Shown: positions 1-8,900 of the stretch, piece by piece | Position numbering within the stretch: position 1 is the stretch's first letter | Layout of the letters: each line of letters starts with the position of its first letter | From: a virus | Reading direction: 5' to 3' (one strand) | DNA length: 30,434 nt | IMG/VR virus record: IMGVR_UViG_3300043419_001013 | Coordinates: 1-30,434 of that record | The notes under the pieces: generated by a model | What the model was told of the DNA's origin: nothing | The model's input: the letters and a program-made list of their open reading frames with translations, nothing else | Databases searched by the model: none | Position numbers and translations under genes: made by a program

Positions 1-1
1 T

Positions 2-1048
2 GCTTGGTCTAATCTGGACGTATTCACCATCAACGACGGCAGCTCCGACACGCTCGTAGCCGTAGCCCCTTGGACTCTCAATGAGTTCGTCATTTTTATG
101 CGTAACAGCATCTTCTACGCCTCCGCTGGCGTGGGTGCTAACGCTGCTGGCGACCCGGCCCAAGAGAACGACTCTTACATCAAGTCCCTTGCTACTGATA
201 TTGGTTGCATCGCTAAGGGCTCTATCGTGCAGGCCGGAGGTGGCATCCTGTTCCTGTCTGATAACGGCGTGTACATCCTTAACCCTGCTGGAGCTGGAAA
301 TGGCGCAGGAAACACCCCGGAGGGCATGCGACTGCTGACCATCGCTGAGCCGCTTTCCGCCCCTATTTCTGACGTCATCGCGCGCATCAACTTCAATGCC
401 GTTGATAAGGCGATTGCTACATACTGGGAGAACCGGTATTACCTAGCCGTCCCGCTGGATAACAGCACCGTCAACAACGCAATCCTCGTCTATAACTTCC
501 TGAACAAAGCGTGGGAGTCAGTAGATACCTACAACCCCAGCCAGTCCATCGAGGACTTCGTGGTCGCCAAGAAGGGCAATCGCCGCCGCATGTTCATGGT
601 TGATCGCGTCCAGGGTCTGTACCTACTTGAGCAGCTAGAATGGGATGAATACGACAACTCTGTCGGCTCCCCTGAACTCCCCTTTTACATCCCTGCTACG
701 CTTAGCGCGCTGGCTTTTCAGCCAGTAGAAATCGACGCTGAGCTGATTACGCGGGCTTACTCGTTCCAGACTAACCGCGAGAAGCGCTTCTCCAGCGTTC
801 AGGTCGATGCCGAACTTCCTGCTGGCGGAGCCATGAACGTAACGGCAATCACCGTCAACCCTGACACGAACACGCTCCTTAGCTCCTACGGCTCTCCTAC
901 GACCGAGGACGTGACGCTGCGCTTCCCTGTTCGCAAGTCCGGCTATTACGCCCAGATCAAACTGGAGTCTCAGAACCTTCGTCCGTCTTTCAGGTCGGTG
1001 ACTGTTGAAGCCATCATCCCTGGACACATGACTCAAACTACCAAATAA
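2..1048 (+). CDS. Tail nozzle / packaged-DNA stabilisation-like structural protein (5' end cut off)
   Basis: The frame is open to the window edge, so only the last 348 codons are visible; the internal ATG at 98 is not the likely start. The segment FLSDNGVYIL, followed by a stretch containing RYYLAVPLDN and LVYNFLNKAWES, has the beta-strand rhythm of phage nozzle (T7 gp12-like) and P22 gp10-like stabilisation proteins. These sit at the bottom of the portal-tail and contact the ejected DNA. The C-terminal SFRSVTVEAIIPG is also usual in these proteins. It is followed directly by the fibre gene, with no gap between stop and next ATG, which fits a late tail operon. The family assignment is by pattern only; another tail structural protein is possible. 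Confidence 0.6.
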   Translation, partial: AWSNLDVFTINDGSSDTLVAVAPWTLNEFVIFMRNSIFYASAGVGANAAGDPAQENDSYIKSLATDIGCIAKGSIVQAGGGILFLSDNGVYILNPAGAGNGAGNTPEGMRLLTIAEPLSAPISDVIARINFNAVDKAIATYWENRYYLAVPLDNSTVNNAILVYNFLNKAWESVDTYNPSQSIEDFVVAKKGNRRRMFMVDRVQGLYLLEQLEWDEYDNSVGSPELPFYIPATLSALAFQPVEIDAELITRAYSFQTNREKRFSSVQVDAELPAGGAMNVTAITVNPDTNTLLSSYGSPTTEDVTLRFPVRKSGYYAQIKLESQNLRPSFRSVTVEAIIPGHMTQTTK

Positions 1049-2281
1049 ATGGCCCAAATCCAATCCCCAGAAACCTATGTAGATGGGCAACAGGTGACTG
1101 CGGCTCGTCTAAACAACCAGACGAACGGTGCTATCCTGCTCCCCGGTGCCGTCACCGATCAGACCGCCATCTCCGGCGGCGTCGCCTCGGCTGACACCCT
1201 CATCGTGCATGATGCTTCCGCGTCTGCTATTCGCAAGGCTACCGTCACAGAACTTCTAGGCGGCGGAGTCCCGGTGGTCGCTTCGTCCGTCACGGGCGTT
1301 GCCGGCTCCGACTTGGTTATTAACGCACCGGCAGGCCAAGAAGTCGATGTAGTCGGCAATTTCCAGGTCATCGGAAATGAGACTGTCACGGGAAACCAGA
1401 CTGTCACGGGAAACCAGACTATTAATGGCGCTGCGTCATTCAATGCTACGTCTGCCTTGAAAATCCCCGTCGGGACTACTGCCCAGCGACCTGGAACTCC
1501 TGTTGCCGGTCAGATGCGTTATAACAGCGAACTCGACCAGGCCGAAGTCTATTCGGGTACTGAATGGAAAGCGGTGGGTGGTAGCCCTTTTGACGCTAGC
1601 GGGGGTACTGTTACCACGTTTGATGGGTTCAAAATCCATACATTCACGGCCTCTGGTACTTTCACTCCCGCTTTAAACAGAGAAGGCAAGATCGAGTATC
1701 TTGTGGTTGGTGCCGGTGGCGCAGGAAGCACATTCAGTCCTCAAGGTGGTGGCGGCGGGGGAGGCGGCGACGTAAAGACTGGCTTCATGACGATTGCCAA
1801 GAATACCATGCCTATCTCTGTTACGGTTGGTAGCGCTGCCTCTGGTAACGGAACTCCTTCGTCCTTCTCTACGATTGTCGCCAATGGCGGCTCCGCTGGC
1901 TCTGGTCGATCCGGTGGCACTTCTGGCTCTGGATTTGCTGGTGGTGGCCCTGCCGATGGCGGTGGTGCTGGCGGTGGTGCTCGGAGCGTAGAACTTTCTC
2001 CGAGAGGTGTGAATTGCGGCGGCTTCGGTGGTCGTGGCGTCGGATCCTCCATCAGCGGGTCGTACAAAGAGTACGGCGGTGGTGGCGGTGGTGCTGGCGG
2101 GGGGAACGGATCGACCGCTGCCTTCAATCTGGCTAATTCTCCTGAAGGCGTCTGGGGTGGCGGCGGTAAAGGCGTCGCCCCTGTTGCGAACTCTGGCGGC
2201 GGCGGTAACGGCGGTTGCACTAATGTAGCCGCAACAATGGGCGCGGACGGCGTGGTCATCATCCGCTACCGAGTCTCTTGA
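1049..2281 (+). CDS. Tail fibre / receptor-binding protein with glycine-rich tip
   Basis: A 410-aa protein. The N-terminus contains DGQQVTAARLNN, common in fibres attached to short tails. Residues 110-130 carry repeated VTGNQT units encoded by an 18-base tandem repeat. Residues about 140-175 contain IPVGTTAQRPGTPVAGQ and a YSGTEWKAVGG strand, a segment found in many phage fibres. From about residue 195 comes the motif FTASGTFTP, then YLVVGAGGAG, and then about 170 residues dominated by runs of glycine. This is the layout of glycine-rich fibre tips, some of which (such as the gp38 adhesin of T-even-like phages) fold as packed polyglycine helices and bind the receptor. The gene starts one base after the preceding stop and has no visible SD. 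The next gene overlaps its stop as TGATG. Confidence 0.85.
   Translation: MAQIQSPETYVDGQQVTAARLNNQTNGAILLPGAVTDQTAISGGVASADTLIVHDASASAIRKATVTELLGGGVPVVASSVTGVAGSDLVINAPAGQEVDVVGNFQVIGNETVTGNQTVTGNQTINGAASFNATSALKIPVGTTAQRPGTPVAGQMRYNSELDQAEVYSGTEWKAVGGSPFDASGGTVTTFDGFKIHTFTASGTFTPALNREGKIEYLVVGAGGAGSTFSPQGGGGGGGGDVKTGFMTIAKNTMPISVTVGSAASGNGTPSSFSTIVANGGSAGSGRSGGTSGSGFAGGGPADGGGAGGGARSVELSPRGVNCGGFGGRGVGSSISGSYKEYGGGGGGAGGGNGSTAAFNLANSPEGVWGGGGKGVAPVANSGGGGNGGCTNVAATMGADGVVIIRYRVS
1381..1416 (+). repeat. 18-base tandem repeat in fibre gene
   Basis: Two perfect copies of GACTGTCACGGGAAACCA lie end to end and encode TVTGNQ twice, with a partial third copy following. This kind of in-frame repeat lengthens the fibre shaft and can expand or contract by recombination. 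Confidence 0.9.
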
Positions 2282-2700
2282 TGCTTCTTTCCGAACTAAC
2301 CTCCTTCATTGATGCGAACCGATACAAGGGTCGCAGGGAGGCGTTCGGCATTAATGACACCCAGAACTACCTTCGCTGGGCGTTCCTTCACGACTACCTA
2401 TTCGTGTCCTATGACGAAGGCCGGATCGCTGGGGTGGGCGTGGCCTACCCTATCGGAAAGCCCTACACAGGGGACGAGTCTGCTCTGAACCCTGTCTATG
2501 GGGTTTCGCTCGAAAACGAGCCCAACCAGGATATCTGCATCATGGACTGGTGCGCCCTCAACACCGCTGGTCGGGTTGGCCTAGTCTGGCGGTTCAAGAA
2601 GCGCTACCCGAATTGGGAAAACCAGAAGAAATGGGCAGTCCAATTCGACAAGGTGGTCGAAATCTCTAACAAATATATCAATCTAACCGAAGCACTCTAA
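2281..2700 (+). CDS. Small late protein, gp13-like by position; possible acetyltransferase-like fold
   Basis: A 139-aa protein. The start is ATG at 2281, overlapping the fibre stop as TGATG; the TTG one codon earlier is not needed. It ends in TAATG, coupling it to the next gene. Visible features are an N-terminal helix, a strand pair around YLFVSYDEGRIAGVGVAYPI, and a later hydrophobic segment ICIMDWCALNTAGRVGLVW followed by a basic helix. The order of strand, glycine-containing turn and helix is compatible with a degenerate GNAT fold, and T7 gp13 (138 aa) occupies the same place before the internal core proteins. Both statements are inference. No catalytic motif is certain, and the protein could instead be a chaperone or assembly factor. 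Confidence 0.5.
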   Translation: MLLSELTSFIDANRYKGRREAFGINDTQNYLRWAFLHDYLFVSYDEGRIAGVGVAYPIGKPYTGDESALNPVYGVSLENEPNQDICIMDWCALNTAGRVGLVWRFKKRYPNWENQKKWAVQFDKVVEISNKYINLTEAL

Positions 2701-3764
2701 TGGGAAGCAAAGCAAAAGTACCCGCCCCTAATCCTCAAGCGGACTATAACCAGTATCTAGCCGAGGGTCAGAACGCTCTGCGCGTTCAGTCCACCCTTCT
2801 CCCTGAGCAGGCTCGCCTTGAGCAGACGCTAGCCCCGCAGCTCATTGATACCCGCATGGCTGGCCTCCGGGCTACATCCCAGGGTCTTCTCGGACTGTAC
2901 GGCGACCTCTATCAGCCAGCCCAGCAGCTCCAGACGCGATATGCCACCGACCAGCTGAACCTTCTTGGCGGTCTTGGCGCTCAGGCTACGGGCGCTGCCC
3001 TTGGCTCCCTTGACGCTACTACCCGTGGCATCTACTCCACCTTTGGTCAGCAGGCACTATCCGACCTTCAGGCCGGAACCTCCTTGACAGCAGAGGAAAC
3101 TAACCTCGCTCAGCAGGCTGCTCGCGCCGCTGCTACCGCGCGTGGACAGACCTTCAGCCGTCAGGGTACTGACCTTGAGATCCTGAACACCTACGGCATG
3201 GGTCAGCGTCGCCTCGCCCAGCGTCAGGCCACGGCTCAGCAGGCTTACCAGATGGGCGTTGGACAGCAGACTGTCGGGCTCCAAGGGTTCCTTACCCCCG
3301 CCTATGCTGGCTCCCAGCAGTACAGCCTGACCGGTCTTGCCGGCGGCGCCTCTGGGATGTATGCCGACGTTGGCTCGTCCCCGTTCCTCCAGCCCGAGTC
3401 TCAGTACCTCGCGAACATCCGCGCGAACCGCATCCAGATGGAAACCGCGATCCAGTCTGCTAACGCATCGCGCTCGGGTGGCATTATGGGTGGACTTGCC
3501 TCTGGCGCCGGCGCCGTCCTTGGAAAAGCCGCTGTTGCCGCTATCTGCTGGGTCGCCCGCGAGGTGTACGGCGAGGATGATCCTAAGTGGATGGTCTTCC
3601 GCCAGTGGCTACTCACGGAAGCCCCTGAATGGCTCCTCGACCTGTATATGGAGGAAGGCGAGCGTTTCGCTAAGTTCATCTCCGACAAGCCCTTGCTCAA
3701 GTTCATCGTCAAGAAAGCGATGGACATTGTGGTCGAACCCCGCTTTAAACTTATCGCAGCCTAA
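2700..3764 (+). CDS. Internal virion protein (gp14 position) with conserved C-terminal domain
   Basis: A 354-aa protein, coupled by TAATG overlaps at both ends. Residues 1-240 are rich in Ala, Gln and Leu and predicted mostly helical, with repeated small-residue patches such as GGLGAQATGAALGS. A Gly/Ala-rich hydrophobic stretch lies at about 260-280. Residues 281-340 contain CWVAREVYG, then MVFRQWLL, APEWLLDLY and ERFAKFI. I recognise this as a C-terminal module recurrent in phage internal and tail-associated proteins, often annotated as a tail fibre domain-containing protein. Position and small-residue hydrophobic patches fit a T7 gp14-type ejection protein that enters the cell envelope with the DNA. 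The function is inferred from order and composition. Confidence 0.6.
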   Translation: MGSKAKVPAPNPQADYNQYLAEGQNALRVQSTLLPEQARLEQTLAPQLIDTRMAGLRATSQGLLGLYGDLYQPAQQLQTRYATDQLNLLGGLGAQATGAALGSLDATTRGIYSTFGQQALSDLQAGTSLTAEETNLAQQAARAAATARGQTFSRQGTDLEILNTYGMGQRRLAQRQATAQQAYQMGVGQQTVGLQGFLTPAYAGSQQYSLTGLAGGASGMYADVGSSPFLQPESQYLANIRANRIQMETAIQSANASRSGGIMGGLASGAGAVLGKAAVAAICWVAREVYGEDDPKWMVFRQWLLTEAPEWLLDLYMEEGERFAKFISDKPLLKFIVKKAMDIVVEPRFKLIAA

Positions 3765-5956
3765 TGGCCTCCCCCTTCGCAAAGTATCAGTCCGAACAGG
3801 TTCAGCAGCTCGCCCCCGGCTTCGTCGAGGCGTTCGCCAAGTCTGGCGCCGCTATCGGGCAGGGACTCGCGAACATCGGGACGTCCATCGCTCAGGGCAT
3901 GGATGAGGCTGAGAAGAAGAAAATCGAGGAGGCTAAGCTTCAAGGCGCGCTGACTCCTTATCTTCGGTCTGAGGTCGAGAACGTCAAGCGCTCCATCGAG
4001 AACGGACTCCTGCAAGTCGGGAAAGACGGCAAGGCTTCCATCGTCCCTGGTCAAGAAAAGAACCTCGACCCCAACAAGATTGGTCGCGCCCTTGATATCT
4101 ATAATCAAACAGAGGGCGGCAAGAAGGAACTCAAAGCGGCTGACCTGAACTCCCTCGTCAGCACCATTCAGTCGTACGATACCCTTGAGAAACAGGCCGC
4201 TGAGAAAGCGAAGACAGTCCGTGACGCCAAGCTCGCTGAGCTTGAATACACGACCAAGATCCTCGGGAACGCGAAGACCCTCTCTGAAGGCATCCTGGCC
4301 TTCGCCGCCGACAAGCGTAATGCTGGCATGGCCTTCGCTGAGAAAGGTGACGCTAAGGCGGCTGGCTTGGCGTTCGCTGAGGCCAACGCCCTTTTCGATA
4401 AGGCGCGCACAATTCAGTTCGACGCGATGCGTTCAACAGGAACCAACATCGACGCCTATCTTCCGCCTGAGCCTGTTCCTCCGCCTGCTCGCCCTGCTGC
4501 CGCTGCTGTTGGATCCGGAGCAAGCACGCTGTACACCGTTACAACTCCTGCGGAGCCTGCGGCTCCTCCAGCCGGACTGGACTTCTCGCGCTTTGACAGC
4601 ATCTTGCGCGCTGGGTCGGCTCCGACTACCGCCCCTGCCCCAGCCCCAGCAGCCGCCCCTGCGCCGGTTAGCGCGCCTGCACAGGTCAGTGCTCCTGCAC
4701 AGGTCAGTGCTCCTGCGGCGGTTCAAGCGCCCGCCCCTGCTCCTGTTGCGGCACCAGCAGCCAAGCCCGTAGAGGCCAAGCCTACTGCCGCCAAGCCAGT
4801 CGTTACGTCGCGCGATATCCTGCTTGGAACAATCCCGCAGGCACAGGCTCCTGCCGCTGCCGCCCCTGCTGCCGTTGAAGCAGGAAAGCCCGTCGCCACA
4901 GCCGTAACCAAGCCGGCCTACATCCAGCAGGCTGAGGCTGAAATCGCATCGCTGAGGACGGCTCGCTCGATTTATACTGATCGCGCCAAGGCAATCCGCA
5001 TAGGCATGGGTGCATCTGGCATCCGTGGTGATGAGCTGAAGAACCTCCAGAAGCTCGCGACGGACGCAGACGCCCAGGCGCTCAAGATTGACGACGCCAT
5101 CACGGAGAAGATGAAGGCGCTCACGGCTGAACAGGCTCGCGTTGAGACTGGCGCCATCGAAGCCAGCAAGCTCGGCATGACTCAGGCCAAGGCCATGGAT
5201 GATCGTTTCCCTGACTTCGGGATGGGTTATTGGGCTGCTGGTCGAGCCAAGGCTTTTACGCTTTATCCTGAAAACCCGGCGCTCGCCCTCCAGGACGTCC
5301 GCATCGGCGGCATCAAGGGTGAGTCCAAGGAAATCACGGACACCATCGGCTCCATCGGCTCCTTCATGGAAGGTACAATGGCTATCGAGTCCGCTATCGA
5401 CTCCCGGCTTGAGGAGGGCAAGGGCTTCTTTGACCGCTTCACGCTCACCTCTGACGACTACGAGAACATCGCCAAGGGTAATGTCGGGGAGAAGATCCTC
5501 CTCGCGTCCATGCGCAAGGCCATCGTCTCCGGCGGCAACTTCTCCGACGCTGACCGTACGTTCGTCCTCGAAGCCATCGCGTCCATCAATACGCTTGACC
5601 CGACTAAGCGGAACGAGTACTTCAAGGCGCTCAATCAGGTCATGGCTGGCATGGTGTTCAAGATGTACGACGGCAAGCTCAAGTCCATGGGCGTCGAGCG
5701 TCACCTCGAACTCCTCTCGCCCGAAGAACGCAAGCAGGCCGTGACCCCAACCGAGACTGCCTTCCGCCAGCGCTTCGGGATCGGAGACGACAACCAAGCC
5801 GCTGCCGCGCGCGCTCAGCTCGCCGCCATCATCGGGGAGACTAAGAAGGCGCCAGGATACGCTTCCAGCCGATCCAGGGCAGAAGCCGCCGTCTCGACGT
5901 TCATCGACCGAGCCAAGACGGAAGCCGCCGCCCGCACGACTGAAGCGAAGAAATAA
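3764..5956 (+). CDS. Internal virion protein (gp15 position) with long Ala/Pro linker
   Basis: A 730-aa protein, close to T7 gp15 in length (747 aa) and at the same relative position, starting in a TAATG overlap. Residues 1-225 are helical with a charged coiled-coil-like segment (MDEAEKKKIEEAKLQ). Residues about 230-390 form a low-complexity linker of Ala-Pro repeats, partly encoded by an 18-base tandem duplication. Residues 390-730 are again helical and charged. The linker would give the two globular halves freedom of movement, as expected of a protein that must pass through the tail channel. I see no enzymatic motif. The stop is 3 bases before the next gene. The role in DNA ejection is inferred from synteny. 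Confidence 0.55.
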   Translation: MASPFAKYQSEQVQQLAPGFVEAFAKSGAAIGQGLANIGTSIAQGMDEAEKKKIEEAKLQGALTPYLRSEVENVKRSIENGLLQVGKDGKASIVPGQEKNLDPNKIGRALDIYNQTEGGKKELKAADLNSLVSTIQSYDTLEKQAAEKAKTVRDAKLAELEYTTKILGNAKTLSEGILAFAADKRNAGMAFAEKGDAKAAGLAFAEANALFDKARTIQFDAMRSTGTNIDAYLPPEPVPPPARPAAAAVGSGASTLYTVTTPAEPAAPPAGLDFSRFDSILRAGSAPTTAPAPAPAAAPAPVSAPAQVSAPAQVSAPAAVQAPAPAPVAAPAAKPVEAKPTAAKPVVTSRDILLGTIPQAQAPAAAAPAAVEAGKPVATAVTKPAYIQQAEAEIASLRTARSIYTDRAKAIRIGMGASGIRGDELKNLQKLATDADAQALKIDDAITEKMKALTAEQARVETGAIEASKLGMTQAKAMDDRFPDFGMGYWAAGRAKAFTLYPENPALALQDVRIGGIKGESKEITDTIGSIGSFMEGTMAIESAIDSRLEEGKGFFDRFTLTSDDYENIAKGNVGEKILLASMRKAIVSGGNFSDADRTFVLEAIASINTLDPTKRNEYFKALNQVMAGMVFKMYDGKLKSMGVERHLELLSPEERKQAVTPTETAFRQRFGIGDDNQAAAARAQLAAIIGETKKAPGYASSRSRAEAAVSTFIDRAKTEAAARTTEAKK
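4676..4711 (+). repeat. 18-base tandem repeat encoding Ala-Pro linker
   Basis: Two perfect copies of CCTGCACAGGTCAGTGCT encode PAQVSA twice inside the Ala/Pro-rich linker. The duplication explains part of the linker length. Confidence 0.9.
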
Positions 5957-5959
5957 TTT

Positions 5960-8900
5960 ATGGACGAACAGCCGAAGCTAGCCGACTACTCGCAGCCTTT
6001 CTATCAGTACGATGGAAGCGGTAACGTGGTGGGAGGCTACGGGACTACCGTACCTACATTGACTCCCGGGACTCCGGAGAACTCGATGTACCTGGACTCG
6101 GAGTTCTTGCGTTCAGACCCGAACATCGCCGCGCTCCATAAGGCTATCGACGACGACTTCGCAGCCGCGTCCAAGCCGAAGTACAGTGCGCGTGGATACG
6201 ACGTCCCTCCTGCCGCCATCACGACGCAGTTCTCTGATAGCGCTGAGGCCAAGCGTGCCATGACTGTCGCTAAGCTCGAAACCGAGCATGACGCCGAACA
6301 CGTCTTGCACTACATCGGTGACGATATCCGTGGACTCATCAATCAGGTTCGTGATAACGGGAACTTCGATTGGCGCGCCAGCAAGGACATGACGGATGAA
6401 GAAATCATCGCCCTCGCGGAAGCCCGTGGCGTCGATCCGGTAGCCATCAATTACCTCAAGAACAGCAAGAAGAACCCCGTCGCGAACTACGGCATTGATA
6501 TCATGTCTGCCGTCCGTCGGCGCATGTTCCGTTACGACGAGCGCTACCTGTCCGGCAAGGCCATCGCATCTGACGTCCAGAACCAGCTTTTCGCCCTTCC
6601 TGACGGCCCGATCAAGGCTCAGGCCATGCGCAATTATTCGTACTACCGGGCTTTCTCTGAGGACAGCATGGTGCCTCAGTTCGCGCACGCCCTCGGTCAT
6701 CTCGTAGCCAGCATCGGTGAGTCCGTCGCGAAAGACCTTCCCGTCGGCGTCTTCGAGGCTGTCGCCGGCACAGCCGATGAGAGCCTGTCCCCGAAATACA
6801 TCGCCAACAAGGAACTGCGTTCCAAGGCCATCGCTGTCGTCGAGCGCGCCGAGCGACTTGCGAGGACTGGTCTGTACAAGGATATCGCCCAAGGTGGCAT
6901 CGCCCGAGGGGACAGCTCTAAGGTCATCCAGAAGGCAGGAGAGTTCGTCAGCAATCCTGAAGTCCAACAGGTCATGCTCGACCTCCAGGCTTTGAACGAC
7001 GACGGAGCCTTCGTTCCAGCCTCCCGCTTCAGCCGTATCTTCTCTTTCTTCGACGGTGGCGTCAAAGCCACGCAGGAGTTCTATCGGATGTTCGCCGCGT
7101 CGTCCGACCCTAACAGCCTGTTCTTCAACCTTGAGGCCGGCATGAGCGAGCAAGGCGGACTGATGTACGCCATCAGATCGACAGCCCAAGGGACGAAGCG
7201 CTATCAGCTCGCCCGTGACGACGAAGTTCTCCGCATGGCGCACCAGCTGGAGTCGAACTACAACCATGCGAACTCGAACACCGACAAGGGTGGCGTTGAG
7301 CGCATGTACCTGACGATGGCGGATGCCGCGTCCGACGAGGCTACCAAGACCTATTGGCGCGAGGCTGCTAAGGCGGCTGGGGAACTCACCAACCTCGGCG
7401 TCACAGACCGGGCGCAATACGTCCTCGACCCGACGGTCATCGCCGGCGGTGCAGCAGCCAAAGCCGCGATCGGGATGGTCAAGCCAGCCGCCAAGGTTGC
7501 CTTTATTGACTCTGCCTTGGCTGCCAGGGCTTCGGCTCTTGGCGACGATATCCTCAAGGCAGCAGCCGCAACCGAGAAGGGTGCCGCCACGATCGAGCCG
7601 GCAGTCCGGGCGTTGCAGGATAGGCTTAAGCTTTTCGGCGTGGTCGTCTCGGACAACGAGGCTATCGCCCTTGCCCTGTCTAACAACGCTCAATCCTGGG
7701 AGGTTCGAGCAGCCCTAGGCGGCGTCACGTCTGAGGCCGCTACGATCAGGCAGACAATCGGAAACCTTTCTGCCGGCAACAAGACTCTGCGCACGAACGT
7801 CCAGAGCTTCCTGTCCGATGCCAAGACAGCCGCAGGCAAGGTTCCAAAGCCGAAGGCCGGCATCGCTCGTCCCATCGGTGGGGCTGTCGCCAAGGGCGCC
7901 GGCGTGACTGGTGAGTTCACCGGGAACTTCCTCGATAACCTCGGGGAGTTGCTTCTGGGAAGCACCCCTGAAGGCGTGGAGCGTATGTCCCTTGAGGGCA
8001 TGAAGGCAATCCGCCTTGGTCGCATGGCGGCAGGCGCCACCGGTGGCGGTGTCGTCGCTGTCGGCTACGGTCTTTATGAAGACGGCCCGGAAGGTCTGAT
8101 TGCCGCCGGCGGTCAGTTCGTTAAGGGTGCCGCAATCGCCACCGGGTTCGGCGTCGGCGCTAAGATTGTCGGCCCAGTCCTTGCCCGTAATGGTCGCCTT
8201 CTCAAGAACGTCTCCTCTGAGATTTCCAGCGGAGAACGCAAGGGTGTGTCAGCGTTCCTTCAGGCCGCAGATCGCCTAGACGCGAGCGCTCAGGTCATCA
8301 AGAAGTCAGACCCGAAGAAGGCGCTCCAGATGGCTCAAGACGCCCAGCACCTTCGTAACCTGAACACCATGGGTTACGAGGAAGCCCTTACGCAGACCCT
8401 CGTTGTCGGAGTTCAAGGGGCTTCTGGCGCCTCTGCTGGTGCTATCCTTGCGTGGGCTAATTCCCGCGATAGCATGTCCGCTGGAGCAGGCATGGGTTTC
8501 GGCGGCGCCCTTATCGCCGGAGCCGCATCTAAGCTCGGAGCCATGCTTCCGTCCGGCGTCCAGGCTTCCCGCGAGATGGGGGTTATGGCGACCTCCCTGT
8601 ACTACATCAATCGAGCCAGCCCCGAGCAGCGCGCGAACTTCTTCGAGATGTTCAACCGTGAGGTCGGCGTCGATGCCAATGGCAAGTTCAAGAACAAGGA
8701 CAAGGCCATGCGTATTCTCGATGCGTATAACCTGATGAACGGTGCGCTCGGTCAGGCTGGCTTCGAGCTCGCAAACCCCGGAGCCATGCAGGGCGCAACC
8801 ATCGCCACGCGCCATGCGAACATCGACATGGATGCCCTCAAGACGGTCGCAGGACAGATGTATCCTAACGACCCCAAGATGGCTGCTGCCTACGCCGAAC

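Noticed and set aside
1741-2262. Pro-rich - strand frame opposite the fibre's glycine region
   Set aside because: A run of Pro codons is the automatic complement of Gly codons; the + strand has clear fibre motifs.
4433-5797. 454-codon - strand frame
   Set aside because: Antisense to the gp15-position gene within a tightly coupled late operon; the Arg/Gly/Ser-rich translation is typical shadow sequence.
6113-7693. 526-codon - strand frame
   Set aside because: Antisense to the giant virion protein; no start signals, no domain, and opposite to the operon.
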